Of a stretch of DNA of 64,000 nucleotides, positions 34,262-46,116 are shown piece after piece. The stretch lies in contig CM062804.1 of NCBI GenBank assembly GCA_031772625.1, positions 1,017,766,514 to 1,017,830,513 of the forward strand, given 5' to 3'. This stretch comes from Pinus tabuliformis. Lineage: Eukaryota; Streptophyta; Pinopsida; Pinales; Pinaceae. Position 1 is the stretch's first letter; every line of letters starts with the position of its first letter. The position numbers and the translations under genes are program-made. The notes under the pieces are model-generated. The model ran no database searches. It was not told the origin of the DNA and worked only from the letters and a program-made list of their open reading frames with translations.

Positions 34262-35957
34262 CCTAAGACCAACAAGGGAATAGTGATGTTATTTTGAATT
34301 AAAATAAATTTTATGACGCTTTGACACAACTTGCTTTTTCAGTTTTTAAGAGTCGAGAAAAAGCTAAAGATAATTCTAGTCACCTTTGATTTTTAATGAG
34401 CCTGAAGTGACAAGTGCTCAGAGGGATTACCAAACCAATCGCAAAACTACAATATACACCTCAGTGGTAAATTATAGAGAAATTACCGAGGACTTTGCGT
34501 ACAACAATCAATCTTCCCTAATGTTGTGTTCAGTGCATTGCGATTGATAGGGTGGTAGACATAAATTCCTAAGGATAAAGGATATCAACCTATTGTGGTC
34601 TCCTAATATATACTCGATGGTACATGGGAGCACAAGTTCATAGTGGCACTTGTCATATCAAAGAGGAGGAATCACCCAACCTACGATGAAAACAATAGTT
34701 ACCAGGCTTTACGACGCCGGAATATGTCTCTAGCATAGACTTCTAGATGTTGTGCGTTAGGTACCAAAGCATTTTTATGTTCATTGAGGTTTATTTTATA
34801 GTTGATCTTTCTTAAGAAGGTTGCCTTTCAAGGTTCACCGCGTGATGTAGATGTACAACTCCTAAAAATGCAATCTAAAATGATAAACAATTGTTTATTT
34901 TCTTTTAGCAATGAAAATCCTAGCTACTAAGGAAAGAAAAATATGATTCTTTCAACGTAGAGCAGAAAGCACACACTAAATGCACTTTTCCTAAATCAAT
35001 TTCCACATGCAGTATAAATGAAAATGAACATGAATGTATTTGTTTTTCAGTTCCCTTAATGTGAGAATGATAAAAAGAAAACTAAGTACAAATTTGAAAT
35101 ACCTTTCTTCAAAGCGACACTTTAACAATTTCTTTTCAAAAAACAAAAGGAAGACTTAAGACGACACTTTCTCTTTCGAATGGAAAACTATTTTCGACAC
35201 TTCAAAGAGTTGATAATTCAAATAAAATACAATGGCAAAAGTCTAATTGACTATCTAAAAGAGGAAGACTTTACGACACTCCTTTTCTTGACTGAAAACG
35301 ACAATTGCGACACTTTCAAATAAAAAGACGACAGTTCAATTAAGCTACTGTTTGCAAAGGAGGATTGTAAATGATGAAAAATACATAAAAAAAATTCACA
35401 ATTCCTTATCAATGGAGGCTAAATAATGTGAAGGAAGAAGGTTTCAACTGTGATATACTGAACATAGACAACAAAACCACTGAATAGAGCTGAAAACAAT
35501 GAAGAAGAAAACCAAAATTTGGAGACAGAAATAGTCTCATTCAATCATCGCACCTGTCCTGAAGGGAAACAGAGATGCATCTCACCTGCAACACACAGGA
35601 GGTGTGATGCATCCAGATTGCCAATGAGAGATAGTGCGATGGTATAGGGATGAGACTAAGCTTGGTTTTCAGCCACAGTTTGCAACTAAGTTCAAGGATT
35701 TAAGCTGAGCTAATGATAGACAGTAAACACAAAGTATAAGGGCTGATCTAATGACGTTATTGAGCTACCACCAGGGCACTTAGGATTTTTGCAAGTCAAA
35801 TGTTTAGTTCATAAACCAACCTAAGGATTGACTGAAGCAGCATTGATCTACTTTTTAGTTGCATAGTAAAAGCAGTTCGAAAGCTAGCTGGCTTAACTTC
35901 AGGCTCTGTTTGTAGTTTATAAAGAAAACAACATTAACAAGCAAACAAACTATTTGT
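34262..35957 (-). other. Leader region of element B
   Basis: On the - strand this lies between the primer-binding site and the gag remnants. It has GCATC-rich words (35,545-35,640) similar to those in its LTR, and an AGTTTTTAAGAGTCGAGAAA segment near 34,340 that is the counterpart of a hairpin in the leader of D. Confidence 0.55.
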
Positions 35958-35975
35958 TCCCCAGAGGAGTCGCCA
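35958..35975 (-). other. Primer-binding site of element B (tRNA-Arg-like)
   Basis: On the - strand it reads TGGCGACTCCTCTGGGGA, three bases from the 5' LTR, one base different from the site of element D. Confidence 0.8.
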
Positions 35976-35978
35976 TTT

Positions 35979-37022
35979 TGTTTCTGGGAAAACTAGTGTC
36001 CATTCAGAGCTACTAGTCCCACTAAGACAGGTAGATATCTTAGAAACAAACAATTTAAAGTAACTTGTGTTTTCCTTTATGAGAGATAGATGAGAGAGAA
36101 GTAGAGAGTACCAACATCAGTCTTTCGCTTGGCTCCTTGCTTGTTTCCTCTCTCCTTTGATAGAGCTTGTCCACTCCTTTCTCACTTGTCCCGCTTCAAA
36201 GAACACCTGTAGAGTTAAAACAAAAAAATGCCATCAAAGCATAGAGATCTATAACCATAAACAATGTAGAATCAGATGTACATTAACCATACAAATGCAT
36301 ACACAAATACAAGATTCAGAAATCTACAAGTTTATGGAGGAAAACTCAAATAGATTTATTGATAGAAGTAGTAGAAGAGAGGATTACAACCCAGCTGTCT
36401 GATCCAGCATCATCCTCCCAGCATGAAAACCCTCTTCACCTCATAAAAAGCAAGATCACCCAACAATACAATGTCTCAAAGAAAAACCAACAACACTTCC
36501 TTACAAATTACAAAATTCTAGCCTCTGGATCTCTAGGACAAGGGATCCATATATAGATATTTGCAGGGGGTGAGTCAGCTCCTAGGATTTTGATTAGTGT
36601 CATTTCACTGATAGTTCTTGGTTCCACTTGGAGATTTCATGATCTCTTACTCATCCCTGGGCGAATTCAGAGAGGCAAGTGTCATATGAGCAGTTTCTAG
36701 AAGATTCTCTGGGTTTTCACCTAGCAAACTGCCTTTGCCATTTGTCTGCTCTCACTCATCGCACCCTACAAAAGGGATTTTCAGTATGCATCACACTCTT
36801 TGTGTGCAGCAGGTGAGATGCATCACACCCTTAGCATGGAGTAGTTTGTATGGTCCAGTTTTGACCAATTCTGAGCAGTTTTTCAGGGAGAATTTCTGGG
36901 AAATGATGTAATCAGTTGACCTTGATCCTTTAGGGTATGAAACAACAATTTTAGGGGTTTGAGAGCCCTTGGTTTATGGACATATGTGATTGGGGTTGTA
37001 GTGCCTAAATATGTCTATAACA
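35979..37022 (-). repeat. 5' LTR of element B
   Basis: Begins TGTTATAGACATATTTAGG on the - strand at 37,022 and ends at 35,979 beside the primer-binding site. The partner LTR is at 29,087-30,131. Confidence 0.88.
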
Positions 37023-37027
37023 TTATC

Positions 37028-37589
37028 TCTTTCAATTTTTCAGTTTCCTTAATTGTAGCACAATTTACTATTTTTGGCAGTTTTTCAGGTCGTGAACCTC
37101 CATAGCCGTTTTGAGGCCCTAAATGACATTTTTAGGGAAAACGGAGAGAATGAAAAAGGCCAAATTGAATTTAACTCTTTGTTTTCGACCTCCTCTTTGA
37201 GATATTTGAAATGATGTATTATGATAGCCAAATGGAGATAATGTGCCAAATTTACGACTCAAGGAAATTGATGTACCAATTTACCTAAACGAGGCCCACA
37301 ATTTTGGCGCTTCATCTCATAGGGGTAGGTTTTTGGATGTTTAGGGTTTTCAATTGTTTCTCAATAATAGCAAGGCCTTTAATCCTCATTATAACACAGT
37401 TCAGAGGCATGTAGCTGCCACATATATTCTCAGAGATAAGCTGCTATCACCCGAGCTAGTCTATTTCCATTTTGTTTGTAAGCATATTTCAATATTCTGA
37501 TATTAATGAAATGAAGTGTTATTTTTGTTTCATTTCTATATTTATGGTCATATCTGTAATTTTTTGCATTCATGTTTAAGTTTAGATTA
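37028..37589 (+). repeat. Left LTR of element A, remaining part
   Basis: This continues the left LTR after the insertion of B and matches 57,936-58,435. The left copy is about 60 bp longer because of a segment absent from the right one. It ends AGATTA just before the primer-binding site. Confidence 0.8.
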
Positions 37590-37590
37590 G

Positions 37591-37608
37591 TGGTATCAGA
37601 GTGTTCTA
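37591..37608 (+). other. Primer-binding site of element A (initiator tRNA-Met type)
   Basis: TGGTATCAGAGTGTTCTA begins two bases after the left LTR. TGGTATCAGAG is the standard initiator tRNA-Met primer site of many plant gypsy elements, chromoviruses in particular. Confidence 0.85.
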
Positions 37609-37699
37609 CTCTTCCTCTATTTTTCTTTGCATGTCCCCAACGAGATCAGGGTATAAGGAGTTAGGGCTTGATCTGGTTGAACCTTTGCAAGACCAGCCT

Positions 37700-40007
37700 C
37701 GCAAACCCTGATGACCTCCCATAGCGGAAGAAAGGAAAGACGAGGGAGCAGGAGATCCTTTCAAAATGTTGCTTGAGGAAGCCCTCGAGTGATAGAAGAA
37801 CGCAATGATGGATAAATTTTCCTAGATCCTTTGATGACTACCCATAGGCGACGCATATTCATCAAACAACCACTCTGGAGGTGCCACTCCTTTTAAGGTA
37901 CAAGTTAACTTATATATTCCCATATTTGAGGACTAGATAGATGCAGATGCTATAGTTAAATGGTTGAATCTATTAGAAGGATATTTTTTAGTTCGTAACT
38001 TTTCCAATCAGGAAAATATTACTTTTTCACTTCTCAAAGTCGCACCACACGTCAAGGACTACTGGGAAACCTACTATGAACAAAAGGATGAGAGGGAATC
38101 CTCACTGTTTTCAACTGCACCCACTTTGGATTATTTTTGAGGCGCCATCAAGGAAAAATATTACCCTATTGGGAGATATGAAGATAAATACATAAAGTGG
38201 ACCATGCTATAACAGGGAAGGTACCAAGATGTGTCAGAGTTCACAAATGTTTTCCATACTGTCCGTACGAAGTTGGGTATCAAGTATTATAAGAGGAATT
38301 TGGTACTCAAGTACTGCGACTGTCTACACAAGTACATTTAGGATGAGGCAGAGTTCCTGGATATCTCCTCACTCGGCACGACATATCGATACACTGTCAA
38401 GATTGAGCTGAAGTTTAAATAGAAGAAGTGAGAATTTGGATCTACGAATTTAAAGCAAGGAAAAGGTGCCACCAAACCACAAAGCAAAGGCCAAAGCCAA
38501 GGCGAGGTGACCTAGGACAACACGTCGAAGTCACAAGAAAATAACAACACCACGGATATAAATAAGGACATGGGAAAATGGTGTTAGTTCCATAAGAGCT
38601 CCACTCACAATTCAAGTGAGTGTCGGGCCAAGCAGTCACTGGTGGCCAAGCTGAAGGCTTTTAAATCAAATGCATGTTACGACTCTGAGTCAGAACCTGA
38701 TAAGGGGAATGAAAATAGGAAGCATATCATTGATGCGGAGTCTAGTGCCACTGTGGCCACCCCCAAGATCTAGAAGAATGAGCCTGAAGATCCAAAGGAG
38801 GGGAAGCACCTCTTCCACTGATAGATGCAGGTGAAAGGTTCTTTGCTGCAGTTCATTGTCAACAGAGGGAGCCAAAAGAACCTCATTTCAGCAAAGTTCG
38901 TGAAGCGGTTGGGCCTACTAATGACAACACACCTGCAAGTGTACACCATCATGTGGCTTCACCAAGGATGGTATCTATGCGTCAGCTAGTAGTGCTGCCT
39001 TCCTTACAACATCGAGCCCTTCACAGATAAAGTATTGTGTGATGTTGCTCCTCTTGAAGTTTGTGATGTATTATTAGGATAACCATACTTATGGAAGAGA
39101 CATGTTGTATATGAGTCTAGACCTCGCTATGTAATTATTACTTTGGGCAATAAGTTGTACAGGATACCAGAGGTAGCCCCACCTACTGCCATCTCTTTGA
39201 TCACTACAAAGTAATGCAATAAGATCATTTACCAAACCAGGAAATTTTGTTTCCTTATGATTCACCCTCTCGGCAAGAATAAGGTTGTGGCCACGTCTTC
39301 TAGACAAGGTTCCTTCGCACAACAACAACAAATGGACAATGTCGTGGAGGAGTACAGGGACATTTGGCCTCACCTACAAGGGTACCTTTGGACTATTAGG
39401 TCAAGCACTCCATTGATCTGACCCCCGTCGTGCTGCCACCCAATGGAATGATCTATTGATGCTCTGTTCTTGAGAACGATGAGATCAAGAGGTAGATTCA
39501 GGAGATGTAACTTGTAGAAAGGGCACATCAGGCCAAGTTCATCACCTTGTGGGATCCCAATTGTATTGGTACAAAAGAAGGGTGAGACATGGAGACTTTG
39601 TATTAACTATCGGGTGCTAAATAAGACCACTGTCTGGAATAGGTACCCAATCCCATGGATTGATGACCTTATGGACCAGCTCAAGGGGCCAAATATTTCA
39701 GTAATATTGAGTTGAAGTCTAGTTATCACCAAGTGCTTATAAAACCCTCTAATGTTTGGAATTATGCCTTCAAATCCAAGGAGGGCCTTTTCGAATGGTT
39801 GGTCATGCCTTTCGGGTTGACGAATGCCCCTGAAACCTTCATGAGATTGATGGACAACATCTTGCAACCCTTCACTAATGCATTCGTTGTGGTTTATTTA
39901 GATGACATATTGATCTTCAGTCAAAGTTGGGAAGAGCACCTCCACCATATTCGAAAGGTTCTTCAAACCCTGTGACAACATTGATGAGAAGGGTGTCCAT
40001 GTGGACC
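37700..40007 (+). pseudogene. Gag, protease and reverse transcriptase remnants of element A
   Basis: Fragments in order are a gag-like region (about 37,870-38,640, ending in a zinc-knuckle-like stretch), a protease-like region (about 38,820-39,150, with a CDVLLG-type motif) and the first part of a Ty3/gypsy reverse transcriptase (about 39,400-39,980, with SYHQVLI, MPFGLTNAPETF and VVYLDDILIF). It is a fossil with many breaks. Element C interrupts it at 40,008. Confidence 0.8.
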
Positions 40008-40903
40008 TGTTGATGCCTCGAAAATCACTGCAACAACATCGGGGATAACCACCCGGTCCGGACCTTAGTACAGCTCCTTTTCCGTTTGGAATAGTGGCTC
40101 CGACTGGGGATAATGGGACCAGTTTCCCAAAAGTGGATAAACGGGATGAATGGATGATTTATAAACTAGACTAACGGTGAGCGAATAACTAAACTATTAA
40201 CAAGAATACATAAATTATGATCTATCCCGGGAACCTATTGAGCTTTAAAGTGCAGCGCTTGATGATCTATGTATATAAACAAGCATATAGATGACTCTAT
40301 TTAACGGACATAGACATTATTTCATTCATGATTACTATGCTTAAATAGTTAAGCAAAGCGATTGAAGCGATATTACCACACTTATCGTTTATATCATTGA
40401 CATATACATGATTAAAAAAAATAGATCATAAAACATCCAATAGTGGAATGAATATAGATCTGCTGTCACAGCGCATGCATATAATCAAAAATAGCAAGAA
40501 TAATCACATAACAATTCATATGAAAGGAATGAATTCAGACATAGATAGAAATGCCATATGAGCTGCTTGACACTCCCAATATCAATCGCTACTTGTAGTT
40601 CTTCCTTCAACGCAAAAAACATTCTCAACAAAGACAATAGTGCACAATTGCATAAAAAGCTTCCTTGTCGAATTAAGAACAACTGGTCCATTTTTATAAA
40701 AGAATATTTGACTGAAGCACAATAGTGCAAACTTCAGTCTTTTAAGTCTGGTACAAAACTTTACGACCCTTTCCAAAACAATGAAAGGGTCTATAAATAC
40801 TAAATTAATCTAAATATCTATTAAACTGAAATCCTACTAAATCGGTATCAATAAATCTTGATCCTATTTTCCTCAGCGATCTAGCAATCGGCAGCATGAT
40901 TCA

Positions 40904-43900
40904 TCAAGTAGGCTGCTTGCCTTTAAATCTGAGCTGACTTATCGCAAGCATTGGCTCTACTTCAGGAGGTTTGTTGAGGCGCGAACTGAGCTGGGCGGCA
41001 TAGGTGGCATCCTGAATATCGGGAATTATATACCCGATCGCATCTGTTAGGCACTTAAGGGCGGCTCTCTGTGTATGCGGCTTAATTAGGAAGAGCCAAT
41101 ATGCGTCCATGGTTAAACTGTTAATCCCAGCAATTAATCTCCCCTTTTCCTCTAAATCAGGATAACATGATTGCTCCAATGTGTTTGTTGTTGTCAATTT
41201 TTCTGGTGTACATTGGGAAATCATATTTGATAAGTAGAGAGTGTTGTTAACTAGTTCAACTAGATTGCTGGAAGTTGATTTACATCTTGAAGTCGCCCTC
41301 TCTGCTTTCATCATCTGAGACTGCCATTCTGTGAAGAGTATATCCTTATGTGTTTCTAAGATCCTGGGCAAATTTGCTACTCTCCCTTGATCAGAATCTT
41401 GCCAGTCAAGAAATGCAGTTATGATCTCTTTGGCTTGATCCAATTCATTTCTGGCCTTCTCTACCTGCTGATTTATGGATGTCGTTAATTCACACAGTGG
41501 CTCTGCCTGAGTGATTTGTTGACACAGGAGCTTAATTTGGGATATTAATGCAGTGTTTATTTGTAATGCTTCTGCTCTCAATTCAGCCACTTGTGGAGCG
41601 CCCTTTATTTTTTCGAGCTGCGATGACAATTGAGCGATTTGCTCATCCTTTGTTTTCAAAATTTGCTCGTTTGCTGCCCTTAATTGTGCCAATGCCTCTG
41701 ATAATTCCTTCTGTTTCTGGATCGCGCTTTGGTCGATCCTTTGCTTTTTTGCCTGCAATTGCTGAGTTAGTTGACTGTTCACTTGCTGTTGTGTCCACAA
41801 TTGCTGCTCTGCCTGCTCTGCCTTCTGCTTTGTCTCAGCCAATTCTGCCTGTAATGCAAAAATTTCTTGATCCTTGGTTTTCAGTAGAAGACTTACCTCC
41901 GATGCCTTATCGATTGTCGCTGCCGAATAGGCTCCCGCATACTGTGACAGTTTTGTCAGGTCATCGGAGGGGTCGAATTCCTCCTTCCAAACCACGCTGC
42001 CCGTAACAGTTTGCTCTGGGAAAAGGGAAGGTTGATCAATCTTCCTTCTTTTCCTTTGTCGTTTTACCACTGCTTTATGCCTCGGGCTGTAGAAAACATC
42101 CAGGGGAGGAATATCTTCTACCTGGAGAATGATTTGGTCGGAGGGGTCTTTTGGTATTACCTCAACATCCTTAGAAATGGGTGGGCCGCTGGTTCCACTT
42201 AGAACCTGAGGTGAAGTGATGTCCTGTGTATCGTTTGTCTTGGAAGTGTCTGTATCCTTGGAACATTCTAACCCACTGATGATAGAGTCAAATTGCTTCC
42301 ATTCCTGGAGCAATTTAGGGTCAATACGAGTATCTATATTGACATCAATGGTGGTTTGTTTTTGCTTTTGGGCTTGGGACTCCTTCCGCACTTCTTCCTG
42401 CTCTTTCTTCTGTTGCTCCTCTTGTTCCTTCTTTTGTCTTTCCTCCTGTGCCTTCTTATGATCCTTTGTTATAACCGAAGGTTCCTTTGACTGTTGCCGA
42501 CCAGGCTCGCTTGATGATGTCGTTGGGGTTGTTGCTAGTAAATCTAGAGGCAGAGTTTGCAACCTCTGTTCTCTAAGTTTATTAAATTCAGTCAACCCTT
42601 CATCATTATATTTCGCTTTGGCGAATGATTTAATGTGATTCATTGACTCAGCTGAAGAGAACAGGTCGTCAAATATATCTTCCTTATGATCAAATCTTGT
42701 CAGTTTGGCCTGTTCCAGTGCATTATAGGCAACTTTATTTGGATCGAAATGCCTATTTGGGAGAGTCGCCAGAGTCAAGGATTGAATTTTTGTGGCTTCC
42801 TTTTCTACATGTTTGAGATCATGCAAGGTATATACACCACACTTCAAAGGAAAAGAGGGCCAACCTTGCTTCTTATTTTTCTTGAGCGTTTGTGTAACAC
42901 TCTCAGCTATGATTTGGTAAGAAATTTCCCTCGCTAGCAGTTTATCCGGTATGTACAAAGGGAGGACATGAGGTCGGGCTTGGCTACCGAAAACTCTTAT
43001 GTAGGTAAATCTCTCCTCTCCGAACCATCTACCTATTCTGGTTAAATCAATTCTGGCTTGATAGGAAATCTTGGGAGCAGGTTTATCGAAAATGGAATAA
43101 TAAATAGGCAACATAAAGCCATTACAGACTTGGTATAGATGATGTTTATAAGAAGATTTCCACAATTTCTGATGATATATATGAATAGGCGTGGGGTCTT
43201 GTGCAGTCCACCTCCAGCCGAGTACGGGGAATTCAGAGTTAAAACAGAGGGTATCTAGAATATAGGCACTGTAGTAAAATGGGGGAATTACCCTTTCAAA
43301 AATACGGGTCTTGCTTCTAAACTCAAGCACAGCTTGTGCTAATTTGTCAGAAAGGATAGTGGCCCAATCCATAATTATACTGTTGCATGCTGCTTCCATT
43401 AGAGGGACCATTTCTATGGTAAAATTAGCAGAGTCATGCAATCCCCATAATCTACACATCATTATTCCAGCATAGCAATAAGGAGAAGCTAGAGAATCAA
43501 CCGAGTACTTACCGGAAGATTCGTGTTTGTGCTTGGCCGGATTTTGTCTCCAATCCCAGATGGGTTCGGATTCAACTTCATTTTCATTTGAGAATTTCTC
43601 CAGGAACGCCTTATTATATATCTTCTCTGGCTCGGGAAAATGGTACATTTTCCTTAGATCATCCGCCCTGAATGACCCGAAAATTCTCCCGTCTCTGGTG
43701 CTGAAGGTTCTATCCAAGATTGGGATTTCTTCAATCGCCCACCGCACTACGTCTGTGTATGGGAGAATTTGCTCCCTGGCCGCTATCCGGTGAAGGAAAG
43801 AGTCGGCTAAATCCTTGAGAGTACTCTCAGACTTCCGAGTTAAATCCACAATAGCTTCTACTATTGTCTTTGCTGGTTCTTCGGCTTCAATCAGGTTGTA

Positions 43901-44035
43901 GGTGCCTTGCCAAGTAACTCTGACGAGACCCGTACATGTAGTATCAAATATCAAGCCCTTCTTTTTGTCCACGACAGCTTGTCCTGCAGCTGGTGTAGCG
44001 GAAGTGCCTGTGGTGTTCTTGGATTTCTTCCCCAT
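40904..44035 (-). CDS. ORF inside the 3' LTR of element C, unknown protein (about 1,043 aa), open
   Basis: The frame is open for 1,055 codons; the first ATG is at 44,035 (start of MGKKSK), giving 1,043 residues. Upstream on the same strand lies a pyrimidine-rich run ending in TGTGCAG (about 44,072-44,090), a possible splice acceptor. The N-terminal 480 residues look globular, with many conserved-looking Trp, Tyr and Cys (IWDWRQ, CYAGIMMCRLWGLHD, GWRWTAQDPTPIHIY). A Lys/Glu/Gln-rich hinge follows at about 510-560, a basic RQRKRRK patch that may be a nuclear signal near 665, and a long Gln-rich coiled coil at about 725-865. There is no zinc knuckle, protease, polymerase or envelope-like membrane segment. 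I do not recognise the family; it is loosely reminiscent of unknown plant transposon proteins and of the extra ORF1 of Ogre elements. Role unknown. Confidence 0.85.
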   Translation of the reverse strand: MGKKSKNTTGTSATPAAGQAVVDKKKGLIFDTTCTGLVRVTWQGTYNLIEAEEPAKTIVEAIVDLTRKSESTLKDLADSFLHRIAAREQILPYTDVVRWAIEEIPILDRTFSTRDGRIFGSFRADDLRKMYHFPEPEKIYNKAFLEKFSNENEVESEPIWDWRQNPAKHKHESSGKYSVDSLASPYCYAGIMMCRLWGLHDSANFTIEMVPLMEAACNSIIMDWATILSDKLAQAVLEFRSKTRIFERVIPPFYYSAYILDTLCFNSEFPVLGWRWTAQDPTPIHIYHQKLWKSSYKHHLYQVCNGFMLPIYYSIFDKPAPKISYQARIDLTRIGRWFGEERFTYIRVFGSQARPHVLPLYIPDKLLAREISYQIIAESVTQTLKKNKKQGWPSFPLKCGVYTLHDLKHVEKEATKIQSLTLATLPNRHFDPNKVAYNALEQAKLTRFDHKEDIFDDLFSSAESMNHIKSFAKAKYNDEGLTEFNKLREQRLQTLPLDLLATTPTTSSSEPGRQQSKEPSVITKDHKKAQEERQKKEQEEQQKKEQEEVRKESQAQKQKQTTIDVNIDTRIDPKLLQEWKQFDSIISGLECSKDTDTSKTNDTQDITSPQVLSGTSGPPISKDVEVIPKDPSDQIILQVEDIPPLDVFYSPRHKAVVKRQRKRRKIDQPSLFPEQTVTGSVVWKEEFDPSDDLTKLSQYAGAYSAATIDKASEVSLLLKTKDQEIFALQAELAETKQKAEQAEQQLWTQQQVNSQLTQQLQAKKQRIDQSAIQKQKELSEALAQLRAANEQILKTKDEQIAQLSSQLEKIKGAPQVAELRAEALQINTALISQIKLLCQQITQAEPLCELTTSINQQVEKARNELDQAKEIITAFLDWQDSDQGRVANLPRILETHKDILFTEWQSQMMKAERATSRCKSTSSNLVELVNNTLYLSNMISQCTPEKLTTTNTLEQSCYPDLEEKGRLIAGINSLTMDAYWLFLIKPHTQRAALKCLTDAIGYIIPDIQDATYAAQLSSRLNKPPEVEPMLAISQLRFKGKQPT

Positions 44036-44342
44036 CTTGCTTGAGCTTTCTCCTATGGATGAATTCTGCACAGCGGCGAAAATAAACGTAACACAAAGAT
44101 ATGCTAATGAAAATCCAATATGGGAAAGATATACTGATCAAAGCGTGCTGAGAGATTAACTCTTAAAAAATGGCCGCGGATACAATTCATGGGAAAATCT
44201 TGCAATTACATTAAATGGCCGCTTAAGACCTGCCACCCCTTAAATGCTCATTATACCATTATTCGGCCGAATGGCTCGCTTAAGCATGCTATGGATATTT
44301 TGGCGGTTGAGTGCAGGTGAACGATTGCTTAACAGATCAAGC

Positions 44343-44352
44343 TTTAAATACG
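44343..44352 (-). promoter_or_regulatory. TATA-like site upstream of the LTR ORF (3' LTR of C)
   Basis: CGTATTTAAA on the - strand lies about 310 bp before the ATG of the LTR ORF and downstream of the palindromic repeats. It is conserved at 56,491-56,500. A second TATA-like site (TATTTATAG) lies after the ORF, near 40,790 and 52,940, so the start of transcription is undecided. Confidence 0.3.
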
Positions 44353-44449
44353 AATGGATCGTAATATCCCTCCATTTAACGACTTTTTTGAAATCTGCGC
44401 TATGTCATGATCGGGCGTCGAGAACACCTAAATCCTTATGTTTGACAAT

Positions 44450-44860
44450 TTTGGAACCCCGATCGCCGATAGCGATATCGCATCGCATCGGGAGAATTGG
44501 TGTTATATAACCATATGGATAGCATACCACCGACCGCCGATAGCGAAATCGCATCGCATCAGGGTGAATGGGCATAACAATGTGCATAGATAGTGTATCG
44601 CCGATTGCCGATTGCGATATCGCATCGTTTCGGGGGTATGACCTGGGCACCTTATTATTGTGCATAGGATATTGCCGATTGCCGATTGCCGATTGCGGTA
44701 TCGCATCGCATCGGGGGTAAAGGCTTGGGGTGCTTTAAGACTTGCATAGAGTATTGCCGATAGCCGATAGCGATATCGCATCGGCGGGAACCCATATGTC
44801 ACTTATTTGTGTTTTCTATGTCATTGCGATATGCGATCTTGCGATCGCTTTATCGAAATG
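44450..44860 (-). repeat. Palindrome-bearing tandem repeat in the 3' LTR of C
   Basis: Five units of about 70-83 bp, each centred on GCCGATAGCGATATCGCATCG-like sequence (the 10-mer GCGATATCGC is a perfect palindrome), plus a partial sixth unit with GCGATCGC. Units differ in the spacer and in the number of TTGCCGA words. On the - strand the array lies upstream of the LTR ORF and of a TATA-like site, the position of an enhancer. Confidence 0.8.
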
Positions 44861-45050
44861 ATAAAATATTATTTTATTTGATCAAAAATGGGTTCTTCAA
44901 AAGGTTTTATATAATGTCTTCATTTAGTTTGCGGACCTTTTTCAAATAATGCAATATTGATACCAATTAACTTCTAAAGGGACCCATCTCATATAATAAT
45001 TTTGTAAATATAAATGATATGAAAATGGGGGGTTGTTGTAGGGCACAACA

Positions 45051-46116
45051 ATTGGCGATTCGCTGGAAGAACCAATTATCTCTGAAAAGCACAGAAATAC
45101 TTAAACTTTTGCAAAATAGAGTTCTAATCAAAGGGGAAAATTCTAATATAACTAGGTATATATGCATTCCACGTAACATGAATCTATTTTTTGCTAATTT
45201 CCTCTCTTTTTAAAGAAAATAGATACATTCTAAGTTTTAAATAGGCCTCTATGGGTTTATAATGATAAAACAGAAAACTTTTCCAAATCAGCTTTTAAAG
45301 TGAACTCCTCTGTCATAGGTAGAGCCTCTGCTGCCAGCAAACGTTTATAGTTTCGACAGGGATACCTTTTAACCATGCTATTGTCCATTGTTCCATCCAA
45401 TTAAGAGTGTGATTAACAGAATGAATTCAAAACATGTTTTCATATTTTGTATTTCATTTCCTTTTTCTGTTATTGATAAGATAAAAAGCCATTGTCCTGG
45501 TTTGGTGGCCAGCTATTGACAATGCCATTCACTGGTAGTAATCTAACCAAACAAGCTGGCTCGTGATGAGACCCCTTGTCTTATAATTTCAAGCCATTAC
45601 CATGTTTTGGTATGCAGTATTGGTAATGTCGGTTAAACTATTTCCCTATGAACATGGTAAGCAGGCTTGTAATAAGACCTCTTATCTTTAATATAAGATA
45701 TTTTAGAATTACACTCTGAGTAATCATAAACTTTAGATGAACAATCTTCTCCTTAAGAGTAAATGGATGACAGGGTAAGAGTTGAAGATGCTGAAATTGG
45801 ATTAGCTTCTATCTTGATATTGATAACTTTTTGAGACCAATTTGAAAACAGAAAATGATTTACAATACTTTTAAACTTTTGAGAGGAGTTCACAAAACTT
45901 GAAATGTGGTTTCAGAATACAATGATACCTAATTTCCTAGAAATTATCCCTTTTGGTTAAGAGTTCTATTATTTTAAAAGCAAATATCACTGCACTCCTG
46001 TAGATCAAATTTTCAAACACAGCAAAGGTCAATAGTAGATACCTTACAACATTATTTTCTACAAATCCTACAAACTACAAAAATCTATCAAACTAAAAGG
46101 AGAAGGGGTTACCTCC
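45051..46116 (-). other. 3' untranslated region of element C
   Basis: This is the 1.07 kb between the gag-pol stop and the 3' LTR. No coding domain was recognised. The bases next to the LTR on the - strand are not purine-rich. Confidence 0.6.

Larger units (their letters stand above)
29087..37022 (-). mobile_element. Element B: gag-protease LTR retrotransposon, older relative of D (broken)
   Basis: It has two LTRs of about 1,045 bp (29,087-30,131 and 35,979-37,022), the same primer-binding site type as D, gag-tail and protease-like remnants, and the same hairpin-rich non-coding region, all on the - strand. No polymerase was found. The flanking 5-mers CTATC (29,082-29,086) and TTATC (37,023-37,027) are a target duplication with one mismatch, and the uninterrupted site is visible in the right LTR of A. 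LTR divergence is about 5-6% by eye. It is broken, with several breaks. Confidence 0.88.
40008..45050 (-). repeat. 3' LTR of element C (5,043 bp)
   Basis: Same length as the other LTR and matching it end to end. On the - strand it begins TGTTGTGCCCTACAACAACC and ends CGAGGCATCAACA. About 1 kb of upstream sequence, including a palindromic repeat array, precedes the ORF, and about 0.9 kb follows it. Confidence 0.95.

Noticed and set aside
41548-42490. + strand frames opposite the LTR ORF of element C (and 53,741-54,638)
   Set aside because: Shadow frames of the long - strand ORF; they have no domains and mirror its codon pattern.
40904-44035. The LTR ORF as a host gene captured by chance next to the element
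   Set aside because: It lies inside both full-length LTRs at the same position, so it is part of the LTR of the element and not a neighbour.
44405-44802. - strand frames with repeated AIGD and RYRNRQSA words
   Set aside because: Translation of the palindromic tandem repeat in the LTR, not a gene.
45051-45075. A tRNA-Arg-like primer site in + orientation (TGGCGATTCGCTGG) beside the lower LTR of C
   Set aside because: It resembles the primer sites of B and D, but the polyprotein and the LTR ORFs all run on the - strand, so this end is the 3' side; the resemblance is noted but taken as chance.
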